In this document: positions 24,284 to 32,950 of the stretch, piece by piece
Layout of the letters: each line of letters starts with the position of its first letter
How positions within the stretch are numbered: the first letter of the stretch is position 1
From: Paenibacillus azoreducens
GTDB lineage: Bacteria; Bacillota; Bacilli; Paenibacillales; Paenibacillaceae
Length of the DNA: 64,000 nt
Direction: 5' to 3'
Assembly (NCBI RefSeq): GCF_021654775.1
Contig: NZ_AP025343.1
Coordinates: 2,819,501 to 2,883,500 of the forward strand
The notes under the pieces: generated by a model
What the model saw: only the letters and a program-made list of their open reading frames with translations
Databases searched by the model: none
What the model was told of the DNA's origin: nothing
Made by a program: the position numbers and the translations under genes

Positions 24284-24550
24284 GTTATCGGTGAGGTGCA
24301 ACGTGATCCATGGATGGCATTTATATAAAAACTGCTTATAAGCGGAAAAATAGATTTCACTCATTCTATATCAATTGAACTAAAGAAAGGGAAAGCACTC
24401 CGCCTGTATTCCGAGTTCGCCCATGCGAGGGATCGTTTAAGAGACGGGTTAAAATACTCAATACGAATCCATTATGAAATTGAATTAAAAAGGGTAAAAA
24501 ATTTGGCGTCTAAACATAAAATCTATGCTAAAATAAAGCTGCTTGTATTC
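24284..24550. other. intergenic region with promoter for the folD transcript
   Basis: No gene seen. Near the right end, TGCTAAAAT around 24530-24538 looks like an extended -10 element just before the ZTP riboswitch; the matching -35 is weak. The left part contains an AT-rich stretch and a GGGAAAGCACTCCGCCTG segment with no recognisable role. Confidence 0.4.
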
Positions 24551-24670
24551 AGCTATGTGTAACTGGCGTAACGTGGGCAAACCACGAGGGAGCACATGGA
24601 TCATAACAGCCGTACGCCTGGGCAAAGTATTTGGTGGTATCGATCGATCCATCCAAATGCTTTTTTGTGT
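24551..24670 (+). promoter_or_regulatory. ZTP (pfl) riboswitch with terminator platform, upstream of folD-fchA
   Basis: The aptamer marks are present: ACTGGCGT, a stem ACGTGGGCAAACCACG, then GGGAGCA, and after a short linker the hallmark CCG..CGCCTGGGCA at about 24609-24624. ZTP riboswitches sense ZTP/ZMP, the signal of folate (10-formyl-THF) shortage, and turn on one-carbon and purine genes. Directly downstream, ATTTGG...CCAAAT followed by GCTTTTTTG forms an intrinsic terminator that ZTP binding would prevent. The folD start follows 32 bases later. Confidence 0.88.
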
Positions 24671-24701
24671 TTATAACCAACTTTATTTGGAGGCGACTGG
24701 A

Positions 24702-26198
24702 ATGGGCATGCTGCTAAAAACAAAGGAACTGGCAAACGAAGTTTCCGAATCTATTATCATGGAAGTTAGCCGTTTGAAAGAAAAAGGGGTGGAACCCCGT
24801 CTGGCCACCATTTTGGTGCAGGGCGATCCCGCATCGGAGTATTATGCCAAAGCTAAAGAGAAAAAAGCCCATCAACTGGGCATCGCATTTGATTTGATCA
24901 CGTTTGAACCCGAAGTTACGGAGCAGCGCCTGCTGGAAGAAATCGAGCGTTTGAACCGCGATTCGAAGGTGCATGGCATTATGCTGGAGCTTCCGCTTCC
25001 CAAACATATCAGCGTGCAAAATTGTTCGGATGCGATTGCACCGGAAAAAGACGTTGACGGTATTTCTTCGGCGAATAAGCTTGCCTGCATGACGGGAGGC
25101 ACCGGCATTTACCCGGCCACGCCGCAGGCCTGCATCCGGATAGCAAAGCATTTTGGGTTTGCGTTAAAAGGGAAGCGGGTGGTTTTGGTAGGACGCGGCG
25201 AAACGGTAGGCAGACCGTTGATGCAGCTGCTGCTGCGCGAAAACGCGACGGTAACCGTTTGCCATTCCCACACGCAAAATTTGGCCGACCACATTGCAGA
25301 GGCCGATATTCTGATGGCCGCGGCGGGCCATGCCGGACTGATCACCGCGGATATGCTGCATCCGGAGCTTGTTGTCATTGACGCAGGCATTAATGAGACG
25401 GCTTCAGGAATTACGGGCGATGTTGTACCCGAAGCGGCAGAGACCGCCAAAGCGGTTACGCCGGTACCGGGCGGCGTAGGAACGCTGACGACCGTCATGC
25501 TGTTCGAGAATTTGATGCAGGCGGTCCGTCTGCAGCAGTCGTCCGTGCCGGCGCAGGCTGCAGCATCCGAAACTCAAGTCTTCGATCAACCGATCCGGCA
25601 GTTTTTGCAATCGTCAGCTTCAAGCTCGCCAACGCCCGGCGGAGGAAGCATCGCCGCTTTAGCGGCAGCGCTTGGAGCTTCTATGGGTTCCATGGTGGCG
25701 AATATCACAAGCGGGCCTAAATTCGAACATGTGCGGGAGAAAATGGCGGACATCGTGAAACTTATGCAGTCGGCCATGGTGGAAGCCGAATCCTTCCTGA
25801 AGAAGGACATGGAATCTTTTAGCGGGTATATGGCTGCTTTGGGGCTGCCGAAAGGCACGGAGGAAGAAAAACAGGCACGCGCCGCCGCCTTGCAGCAGGC
25901 TGCAGTTCAGGCAGCTTCCGTACCGCTAAGCCTCATGAAGCGGAGTCTCGAGATCATGACCGAGCTTGCGGAGATTACTGCACAAGCCAATAAAAACGTC
26001 ATTTCTGATCTTGGCATTGCGCTCATCATGTTGGACGCGGCCGTTCAATCGGCGTGGATTACGGTCGAGATCAACCTTGGCAGCATTAAAGATGCCAGCT
26101 TGAGAAGCTCGTTCGAGGAAACGGGAGCAGAGCTCGCGAGCCGTTCGAATGGATTAAAACTGCAGGTGCTGGAGCAAATCAAGAACAATCTGGGGTGA
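24702..26198 (+). CDS. folD: FolD-FchA fusion: methylene-THF dehydrogenase/cyclohydrolase with cyclodeaminase/cyclohydrolase domain
   Basis: 498 codons from the ATG at 24702, with TTTGGAGGCG upstream; the longer frame runs through the riboswitch and is rejected. Residues 1-285 are FolD: ATILVQGDPASEYYAKAKEK with the catalytic lysine region, IMLELPLPKH, EKDVDGI, and the NADP site VVLVGRGETVGRPL, then VTPVPGGVGTLT. Residues about 300-498 match the FTCD_C/FchA family (PTPGGGSIAALAAALGASMG, later QANKNVISDLGIA). Usual FolD is near 285 aa, so this is a true fusion. It interconverts methylene-, methenyl- and 10-formyl-THF; the C-terminal domain would add methenyl-THF cyclohydrolase or formimino-THF cyclodeaminase activity. 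Controlled by the ZTP riboswitch. Confidence 0.92.
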   Translation: MGMLLKTKELANEVSESIIMEVSRLKEKGVEPRLATILVQGDPASEYYAKAKEKKAHQLGIAFDLITFEPEVTEQRLLEEIERLNRDSKVHGIMLELPLPKHISVQNCSDAIAPEKDVDGISSANKLACMTGGTGIYPATPQACIRIAKHFGFALKGKRVVLVGRGETVGRPLMQLLLRENATVTVCHSHTQNLADHIAEADILMAAAGHAGLITADMLHPELVVIDAGINETASGITGDVVPEAAETAKAVTPVPGGVGTLTTVMLFENLMQAVRLQQSSVPAQAAASETQVFDQPIRQFLQSSASSSPTPGGGSIAALAAALGASMGSMVANITSGPKFEHVREKMADIVKLMQSAMVEAESFLKKDMESFSGYMAALGLPKGTEEEKQARAAALQQAAVQAASVPLSLMKRSLEIMTELAEITAQANKNVISDLGIALIMLDAAVQSAWITVEINLGSIKDASLRSSFEETGAELASRSNGLKLQVLEQIKNNLG

Positions 26199-26258
26199 TT
26201 GGTGATGAACAAGCACTGGGAACAGGCCGTTCGAGTGGAAAATGAATAAGTACGTCTT

Positions 26259-26296
26259 GAAAACAACCGGCGGCAAGCCGGTTGTTTTCATTTTAC
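26259..26296 (+). terminator. terminator after folD-fchA
   Basis: A perfect stem, GAAAACAACCGGC with its complement, around a GGCA-type loop, followed by ATTTTA. It is close to symmetrical and could work in both directions. Confidence 0.85.
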
Positions 26297-26367
26297 TAAG
26301 CAGGATTTATGGCCAGGCAAAGCGTAATATATTGGCATAACACATGCAGAATATGGAGGGGATGAAA

Positions 26368-26811
26368 ATGTTCGCGGTTAATGTAGAGGGAGCGGTCGTG
26401 AAGGGCGGCAAGTGGCTGGTGATTGAACGCGGAGCAGAGGAAGAGCATGCTGGCGGCACTTTGGCTTTTGTTGGCGGAACGGTGGAACAGGAAGGGTTTT
26501 CCCAGGATATTCTGGAGCGGACTGTAAAGAGAGAAATTTTTGAGGAAGTTGGCATCGAAATCAAGGAAAAGCTGCATTTTGTCTACAGCTCGTCTTTTCT
26601 GACCGCAGAAGGCATTCCCGTCATCAATGTTGTGTTTCTTTGCGAATACGCTCAGGGTACGCCCTATAGAAAAAGCGAGGATGAAGTCGAAGCCGTGTAC
26701 TGGATGACGACGGAAGAAATCGCCGGTCACCCGCAATCGCCGCCATGGACGATCGAAAGCGCAAGGCGGGCGGATCAGATGCTGAAACAACTTCAAGCAG
26801 GGCAATTATAG
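26368..26811 (+). CDS. NUDIX hydrolase
   Basis: 147 codons from the ATG at 26368, with GGAGGGG 6-7 bases upstream; ATGs at 26344 and 26362 are alternatives. The Nudix box runs GTVEQEGFSQDILERTVKRE then IFEEVGIEI, near residues 38-66, with the RE..EE residues that bind the metal. VEGAVVKGGKWLVIERG precedes it. Substrate unknown. It is followed closely by an AraC-type regulator, which may be in the same transcript. Confidence 0.88.
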   Translation: MFAVNVEGAVVKGGKWLVIERGAEEEHAGGTLAFVGGTVEQEGFSQDILERTVKREIFEEVGIEIKEKLHFVYSSSFLTAEGIPVINVVFLCEYAQGTPYRKSEDEVEAVYWMTTEEIAGHPQSPPWTIESARRADQMLKQLQAGQL

Positions 26812-26831
26812 AGTAAAGGACTGTAGACCAT

Positions 26832-27701
26832 ATGAACTTCAAACAAGAGCATACCCGGACCTGGATGCCTTCTCCGGTTTTGCATGAGCAAAGCGCAGAA
26901 TATTACTGGAAGGGTACCGGCAAACTTTCCGTGAAAACCTTCAGGGGCGGCAGCGCTTTATACCAAGCTGGGAACGGGCATTATTCCGTCGGGGATAACA
27001 GGTATCTGCTGCTTAACCAGGGGCAGGAGTACAGCATTGCCATTGAGTCCGATCAGCCTGTCGAGTCGTTTTGCGTGTTTTTTCCGCATGGGATGCCGGA
27101 AGAGGTTTGGCGGAGTTGCGTGCGGCGGGAGGAAGAGCTTTTGGATGATCCTTTTAATGCAGGGGGCCGGGAGATCGAGTTTGTCGCTAAAACATATGGC
27201 ATAGGGCCGGAATTTTCGCAAATATTGGAACAGATGCGGATGGACTCCGCAAACGGTATATATGACCCTGCCGGTATTGAAGAACAGCTGCATGAACTGA
27301 TGTGTGTTTTGTTTCGGGAACATCGCCAGGTCCGGCACGAAATGTCCAAACTGCCCACCGTCAAATCCTCCACGAGCGAGGAATTATATCGGCGCGTATA
27401 TATCGGATATGAATACCTTTCCGCTTATTATCATAGATCCGTTACGGTTTCGGAGGCGGCGAAGGCGGCCTGCCTGTCGACGAATCATTTTCTGCGGGGG
27501 TTCAAACAGCTTTTTGGGTTTACCCCGCATCAACTTTTGAAGGAAAAGCGGCTGCAGGAAGCGAAAAAGCTGCTTTGTCAGACCGACTGGCCGGTGACGG
27601 ACATCTGTTTGGCAGTTGGTTTTCAAAGCCATGGCTCCTTCAGCAGCTTGTTTGCCAGAAGATTTGGAGTAAGTCCATCGGTATGCCGCGGAAAAAGGTG
27701 A
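26832..27701 (+). CDS. AraC family transcriptional regulator
   Basis: 289 codons from the ATG at 26832, 20 bases after the NUDIX gene. The N-terminal 150 residues look like a cupin-type sensor (GGSALYQAGNGHYSVGDNRY then LLLNQGQEYSI). The C-terminal 100 residues hold the two AraC helix-turn-helix motifs: VSEAAKAACLSTNHFLRGFK and PVTDICLAVGFQSHGSFSSL, ending FARRFGVSPSVCRGKR. Target and ligand are unknown. Confidence 0.9.
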   Translation: MNFKQEHTRTWMPSPVLHEQSAEYYWKGTGKLSVKTFRGGSALYQAGNGHYSVGDNRYLLLNQGQEYSIAIESDQPVESFCVFFPHGMPEEVWRSCVRREEELLDDPFNAGGREIEFVAKTYGIGPEFSQILEQMRMDSANGIYDPAGIEEQLHELMCVLFREHRQVRHEMSKLPTVKSSTSEELYRRVYIGYEYLSAYYHRSVTVSEAAKAACLSTNHFLRGFKQLFGFTPHQLLKEKRLQEAKKLLCQTDWPVTDICLAVGFQSHGSFSSLFARRFGVSPSVCRGKR

Positions 27702-27781
27702 TTTTGAAGAAGCAAACATTCTTTCGATGGCATTATGATTAGGTTCGTACATGAACATCACAAATAAGGAGGACCTAGGAT

Positions 27782-28297
27782 TTGGAAGAAAAAGAGCAGA
27801 TCGATGAGCTGTTCCGGGCGGCTCAGGAAGGCGATGCAGCTCGGCTTGAGGAATTGTTGAAGTTCCAGCCCGAGCGGGCAAATTTGGAAAATGCGGATGG
27901 GCTGACGCTGCTTGGCTATGCAGCTCATTACGGGCATGCCGAGGCGGTACGGGTACTCATCGAGGCAGGTGCGGATGTTAATGCGGTTTCCCATTCGAAC
28001 ATACCGTATATTCCGTCGAATACCGCACTGCATGCGGCAATCGCCGGGGAGAGGGACATGGATGTCATCCGGACGCTGCTCGCGCATAAAGCGGACACGC
28101 GTATTTTCGACAGCAACGGGCATACCTGCCTGCATACCGCAGCTTTTCATGACGATAACGTGGAGATCATTCGGCTGCTGCTGGCAAACGGCGCGGATGC
28201 GAGCGAGCGTTGTGGTGACGGCGAAACTGCATCGGAGTTAGCGGAGAAGCAGGGGAACAGGAATGTGGCAGAACTGCTTAGAGCCGTTGTGGAATAA
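27782..28297 (+). CDS. ankyrin-repeat protein
   Basis: 171 codons with a TTG start at 27782, preceded by AAGGAGGACC. Four ankyrin repeats fill the protein: LFRAAQEGDAARLEELLKFQ, DGLTLLGYAAHYGHAEAVRV with LIEAGADVN, TALHAAIAGERDMDVIRTLL, and NGHTCLHTAAFHDDNVEIIR with LLLANGADA. No signal peptide or other domain is present, so it is likely a cytoplasmic protein-binding module. Partner unknown; no obvious operon partner. Confidence 0.92.
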   Translation: MEEKEQIDELFRAAQEGDAARLEELLKFQPERANLENADGLTLLGYAAHYGHAEAVRVLIEAGADVNAVSHSNIPYIPSNTALHAAIAGERDMDVIRTLLAHKADTRIFDSNGHTCLHTAAFHDDNVEIIRLLLANGADASERCGDGETASELAEKQGNRNVAELLRAVVE

Positions 28298-28675
28298 AAA
28301 AACGGATCGACATCTTATATCAGAATTTTGCAAAATTCGATTCCGGCCGCTCCCGAGCCCAATATATAGACGAACTAAACCGTTCCGCTCTATATGCTGC
28401 TGATTGAAAGTCGCTTTCTGGATTTTGCAAAATCCTCATATAAGCGGAACTAAAGAAAAGGAAAAGGATTAGGAATAGAATTTGTTTTTGCTAACGGACA
28501 CAGCAGCCGCTATTATGGGTAATTTCGACGATTATAGTTTTTAACGGACACAGCAGCTGCTATTTAGTGAAAAAGCTCCCTTTTGGCGGTGTATCTGGGC
28601 ATTTAAGCGCTGTGGCGTCCGTTAAAATTTAAAAACGGCTGTTTTTTGTTACTTAGCGGTCGTGGTGTCCATTAG
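28298..28675. repeat. intergenic region with dispersed palindromic repeat, interrupted by IS110 element
   Basis: No gene. Two copies of a TAACGGACACAGCAGC repeat (near 28494 and 28543) and two inverted versions ending in GTGGCGTCCGTTAAAAT and GTGGTGTCCATTAGAAT form repeat units of a type scattered in this genome. The last unit is cut at about 28676 by the IS110-family element; its other part resumes at 30191. Confidence 0.55.
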
Positions 28676-30190
28676 AATCAAACATGGCCTGACGGTCACC
28701 ACCATATATGAAAAATGGGACTTGCGTTCTTGCCCACTTTTTGAGGTACTTAAGATAGATGGATCAGAGGTCGGTTATATTTTGGAGACACACTCCGTGT
28801 TAGAATCGGACCCATTGCAACCACGAGAATCGCCGATTGTTACTACGAGTACGCGTATAAAGTGTCATCTTGTACAAGGTTGCATGATCTGTCTGTACAA
28901 ATCTTGAAACCTCGAAAGGAGTTGTTCCTCTTGGATGCAATTTTGGAACGATGTGCCGGTCTAGATGTTCATCAGGATAACATCGTAGTCTGCTTGCTCT
29001 CCGGTCCGCTGGAGAAAAAGCCATCGAAAGAAATTCAAACATTCGGGACGACCACGAAAGAATTGCTGCAATTGCAAGAGTGGCTTCTGGCTCGGGAATG
29101 CACACATGTAGCTATGGAGAGCACAGGCGTGTACTGGAAACCCATATGGAACGTTTTGGAGGACACGTGTGAGTTGACCTTAGCCAACCCAACGCGTATC
29201 AAGAATGTTCCAGGCCGGAAGACCGACTACAACGATGCGGAATGGATCGCTCGGTTGCATCGCAGCGGATTAATCGAGAAGAGTTTTGTACCTCATAAAG
29301 ACATTCGCGATTTGCGTGACTTGACTCGTTATCGGCGCAAGCTCCTCCAGAATGTGACCCAAGAGAAGAACCGGGTTCACAAGATCTTGCAAGATGCGAA
29401 TTTGAAACTCACCACCTTTATGAGCGACATTTTTGGGGTTTCCGGTCGAGCGTTGCTTGAATCCATTGTCAATGGCGAGGTGCTCGATGAGAAGCAAGTT
29501 CGAGACATGGTCAAGTCGACACTAAAGCGTAAGGTCCCCAAACTCATGGAGTCGTTGAATGGACGATTACGCATCCATCACCGTAATATGATCCGAAGAC
29601 ATCTGGAGCATATTGTGTATCTCGAGAAGGAGATTGTGGAACTGGAAGCGGAAATCGATTCTCTGCTTACGCCTCATCACTTGGAAATGGAATTGCTGGA
29701 CACCATTCCTGGGATCAACCATGATGCAGCGGCGAGCATCGTGGCCGAATTGGGTACAGATATGTCTCAATTTCCATCCGATGGGCACGTTTCTTCATGG
29801 GCCGGGGTATGCCCAGCCAATCATGAAAGTAACGGTAAAAAAAAAGAAAAAAGAACCAACGAGGAAGTAGAGGGCTAAAATCGGTTCTCTGCCAATGTAG
29901 TTGGGCAGCGATACGTAAGAAAGACTCACGGATCGCTGCGGTGTACTACAGGCTGGTCAAACGTATGGGCAAACAAAAGGCCATTATGGCGGTTTCACAT
30001 TTACTCTTACGCATGATCTACGTCGTCCTTCGCGACAAAGTGCCTTACGAGGAACTGGGTGCAGACTATTTGGGTAAACGCGAGAAGACTATTGAGTACT
30101 GGATTCGTAAAATCAACCAGATGGGCTATAAAGTTGAGATTCATGAGCTGAATCTAACATAGACCCATATTTTGGAAGTTCAATCAAACA
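28676..30190 (+). mobile_element. IS110-family insertion sequence with 9-bp matching ends
   Basis: The segment is bounded by AATCAAACA at 28676-28684 and again at 30182-30190. Removing one copy plus the interior joins GTCCATTAG to GAAACCTTTTTTT and restores a unit resembling the neighbouring repeat GTCCGTTAAAAT...TGTTTTTTG, so the pre-insertion site can be read. About 250 bases of non-coding sequence precede the transposase; in IS110-type elements this is where the bridge RNA is encoded. The transposase frame is broken. Exact ends depend on the core choice. Confidence 0.65.
28931..30162 (+). pseudogene. IS110-family transposase, frame broken at an A9 run
   Basis: TTG start at 28931 with AAGGAG 9 bases upstream; the first frame runs to 29878. 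N-terminal DEDD domain: ERCAGLDVHQDNIVVCLLSG, then AMESTGVYWKPIWNVL and GRKTDYNDAEWIARL. C-terminal Transposase_20 domain: LLDTIPGINHDAAASIVAEL then WAGVCPANHESNGKKK. At A9 (29837-29845) the frame must shift by -1 to continue as SWAAIRKKDSRIAAVYYRLV and on to the stop at 30162. One extra A would give a single protein of about 410 residues. It may be a disrupted pseudogene, a homopolymer miscall or, less likely for this family, a slippage-expressed protein. Confidence 0.8.
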
Positions 30191-30383
30191 GAAACCTTTT
30201 TTTGCTTTGGCGCGCTTTCACACTTTAATGCGCGAAGTTATTTTTCGTATAAATATGTTGCGGTATGATTTAAAATGTCCCGCAACATGCCAGAAAGCCC
30301 TGTACGCATAAATACGGGACTGATCCTTGTCTCACAAACAGGGGTCAGTTCCTTACGATGCGGCAGGGCTTTTAGGTTGCCTC

Positions 30384-31049
30384 TTAACGGCTTGCCTGGT
30401 GAAGGCTGTTTTTCAGCAGGATGCTGTGGTATAAATATTCGAAAATAAATTCGAAGGCTTCCAGATGTTTTTTGGCTTCGAACGCATCTTTACCCCAGGC
30501 GTAAATGCCGTGATTGCGCAAGAGAATGCCCGGAACCGCCGGATTCAGAACATTTTCCACACGCTCGGCAATCGACGGAATATGGGCGAAGTTAGGCAGT
30601 ACCGGGATTGAAATGGCCGCGTCTTCCTCCCAAATATTAAAGGCTTTGATCAGTTCTATGCCTTGCGCAGGGACAGCGCCTTGATCGCCGAACCATTCGC
30701 TGATCAGATTATTGAAGATAGTATGGACGTGAAATACCGCGCCGCAGCCGGTCAGACGGTAGATTTCGCAGTGGATGAGCGTTTCGGCGCTAGGCTTCAG
30801 ATTCGTCGTTTCCGCGGCCCGGCCGCTTTTGTCCACAAACAGGAAATCTTCAGGCGTATTGGCCGATTTATCTTTACCGCTGGCGGTAATGGCAAAATAA
30901 AAATGCCCGGGATCGAAATCCCCTACACGCATGGATAAATTGCCGCTGGTCCCGGGGAACCAGCTTTTAGCCGCAAACTGCTGCTTGATTTGCCGGAGCT
31001 GTTCCAGCACCTGCTGTTTCTCTTCAAGACTGATGTTCGCAAAAGTCAT
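30384..31049 (-). CDS. mtnB: methylthioribulose-1-phosphate dehydratase
   Basis: 221 codons, minus strand. A class II aldolase-fold protein: GTSGNLSMRV near residue 34, ITASGKDKS, SAETLIHCEIYR, then VFHVHTIFNNLISE with two zinc-binding histidines and a later ILLRNHGIYAWGKD. The fixed position next to mtnX and mtnW identifies it as MtnB of the methionine salvage pathway. It dehydrates 5-methylthioribulose-1-phosphate to 2,3-diketo-5-methylthiopentyl-1-phosphate. Last gene of the transcript, 3 bases after mtnX. Confidence 0.93.
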   Translation of the reverse strand: MTFANISLEEKQQVLEQLRQIKQQFAAKSWFPGTSGNLSMRVGDFDPGHFYFAITASGKDKSANTPEDFLFVDKSGRAAETTNLKPSAETLIHCEIYRLTGCGAVFHVHTIFNNLISEWFGDQGAVPAQGIELIKAFNIWEEDAAISIPVLPNFAHIPSIAERVENVLNPAVPGILLRNHGIYAWGKDAFEAKKHLEAFEFIFEYLYHSILLKNSLHQASR

Positions 31050-31052
31050 AGG

Positions 31053-31730
31053 CTACAGCACTCCTTGTTGTTGTTTCTGTTTCATATCGTGCATAATGTC
31101 GAAAAAGTCCGTGAACGGTACATGTTTAACGCCTAGCTCGGCGCATTTATCGGTTAAGATGGAGCGCGAGTAGACCAGATCGGCAATTTTCGCTCCTTCA
31201 AAATCCGTCAGGCTGTCGCCGATGAGAATCCGTTCATACTGATCCGCCGGAAAGCGGCGCATAACGGTCGATTTGCACATGCCGCAGCCGTTATGGCACG
31301 GGTCCTGGCAGGGATGCGGCCACAAAATCTCGATTCTTTCACCGCTGAAATCGGCGCTATTGCAGAAAATATGGCCGGCAGGGATGTCAAACGGAGCAAG
31401 CAGCGGGTCGATGAAAAAATCCATGCCTCCGCTTGTAACATAAAATTCGATATTTTCCTGTTTTACATAGTCAAGAAATTCCCGGAAACCGGCGCGGATG
31501 CCGGCACGGCTGAGCACGAACTCCACGATTTCCTCCTTGTGGCTGGAGGGCAGCAGCGCAAACATTTCGCCAACGCCCTGGCGCAAGGAGATTTCCTGGT
31601 CTACGGTCCGTTTCATGATCTGCTCATAACCTTCGGGCTTGAATTCTTTCATAATGGCCACGATGTTGTCGGAGAGGGTAATCGTTCCATCGAAATCGCA
31701 AAAGATAACAGGGTTCTTGCCTGCTGTCAT
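31053..31730 (-). CDS. mtnX: 2-hydroxy-3-keto-5-methylthiopentenyl-1-phosphate phosphatase
   Basis: 225 codons from the ATG at 31730, which overlaps the mtnW stop by ATGA and has GGGGGGA upstream. HAD-fold phosphatase: VIFCDFDGTITLSDN at the start holds the nucleophile and acid/base aspartates, FYVTSGGMDFFI is motif II, and ILIGDSLTDFEGA is the acidic motif IV. Length and the mtnW-mtnX-mtnB order match the Bacillus-type methionine salvage route, in which separate enolase and phosphatase replace the fused MtnC. Confidence 0.93.
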   Translation of the reverse strand: MTAGKNPVIFCDFDGTITLSDNIVAIMKEFKPEGYEQIMKRTVDQEISLRQGVGEMFALLPSSHKEEIVEFVLSRAGIRAGFREFLDYVKQENIEFYVTSGGMDFFIDPLLAPFDIPAGHIFCNSADFSGERIEILWPHPCQDPCHNGCGMCKSTVMRRFPADQYERILIGDSLTDFEGAKIADLVYSRSILTDKCAELGVKHVPFTDFFDIMHDMKQKQQQGVL

Positions 31731-32950
31731 CGCTTTTCCCCCCAAGCTTCCAGCGCCGCCTTTAATTCCGGATGCCCGGCATCGGCGTAATCCGCCAGAC
31801 GGATGGATTGCTGCGCGGCTTCAATCGCCTGCACGAAAGCGCGGCCGCCGGCTTCCGTTCCCATAGGGTGGCCGTGAATGCCGCCGCCCGCGTTCACCAC
31901 CACATCTTGCCCGAAATCGCGCAAAATGAGCGGCACCAGCCCCGGGTGAATGCCTGCGGACGGAACCGGCATGCTGGCTTTCATCGGCAGCGAGCCGGTC
32001 ATCAGCTCATCGCGGATGGCCATGTTCTCTTCGCGCGGCATCGTAACTGAGCCATAAGGCGAAGGGAAGAGGACGAGATCCGCACCTGCCAGGCGCATCA
32101 GCTGGCCGAGCAGCACTGAAGCGGAGATGCCGTAATGGCGGGATGGATAATAAGCACCGGCCAATGAAGGATGCGCAGCAATCGGAACGGTAATGTCGGG
32201 ATCCGAGCTTAGTTCATGCAGGACGTCGTAACCGTAAGCAAGCGCGTTGAACAGAAGAGCGTTGGCGCCTGCTTCGATGGCTTTGACGGCCTGGGATTTC
32301 AAACGCGATGTCGGGCCTGTCAAATTGGCCGCATACAGCAGTTTTTTGCCCGTTTCGCGGCTTGCTGCTTCAGCTGCCTTAAGGCATACTTCCACGCGTT
32401 TTTCGATGGGGGTAAGCTCGTTTTCAAACAATATTTCGTCATCTTTGATCAGATCGACTCCGCCAAGGGCTTGTCTTGTAAATTGGTCACGTAGTTCATC
32501 CATGTTAAGGCCGATGACGGATTTGAATATGCTCATCAGGAGCGGACGGTCATAGACGCCAAGAGCATCGCGGATGCCGGAAATCCCAAACTTCGGCCCG
32601 GGGAAAGCGGAAAGATATTCTTCCGAGAATCCGAGCCGGTTCAGCTTGATGCGTCCATCCATCGAAATTTTGCCAAATACAGTCACGAGCAGGGCCGGAA
32701 TGTCTCGGCTGAAATTCACATCCGGGTACGCAATTGTTATATCGGCGTAACGTTCGCCTGGTTTAACGCCTTCCGGTTCGTGTACATCAACGTTTAGGAC
32801 TTGGCCCAGATGTTTTTGCATCGATTCCCGTTTGGCCTGCGGCAGTTCGGTCCAGCTGCCGACGGTCATGCCGACAGCGATGGAGTCGGCTTTTTTGCGA
32901 AAATCCGCTTGATCGTCATACAAACGATATGTGGCTGTACAATAGCTCAC
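31727..32950 (-). CDS. mtnW: 2,3-diketo-5-methylthiopentyl-1-phosphate enolase (RuBisCO-like protein)
   Basis: 407 codons, minus strand, start at 32950 overlapping the proC stop by 4 bases. RuBisCO-like fold: opening ATYRLYDDQADFRKKADSIA, GLNMDELRDQFTRQALGGVD then LIKDDE containing the active-site lysine and acidic metal ligands, and late NAGGGIHGHPMGTEAGGRAF. MtnW is the type IV RuBisCO that enolises the diketone made by MtnB. The overlap with proC suggests the salvage genes are read from the proline operon transcript. Confidence 0.94.
   Translation of the reverse strand: MSYCTATYRLYDDQADFRKKADSIAVGMTVGSWTELPQAKRESMQKHLGQVLNVDVHEPEGVKPGERYADITIAYPDVNFSRDIPALLVTVFGKISMDGRIKLNRLGFSEEYLSAFPGPKFGISGIRDALGVYDRPLLMSIFKSVIGLNMDELRDQFTRQALGGVDLIKDDEILFENELTPIEKRVEVCLKAAEAASRETGKKLLYAANLTGPTSRLKSQAVKAIEAGANALLFNALAYGYDVLHELSSDPDITVPIAAHPSLAGAYYPSRHYGISASVLLGQLMRLAGADLVLFPSPYGSVTMPREENMAIRDELMTGSLPMKASMPVPSAGIHPGLVPLILRDFGQDVVVNAGGGIHGHPMGTEAGGRAFVQAIEAAQQSIRLADYADAGHPELKAALEAWGEKR

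Noticed and set aside
28862..28930. Longer start for the IS110 transposase
   Set aside because: The TTG at 28931 has a good ribosome site and gives the family's usual N-terminus; the extension lies in the non-coding left end.
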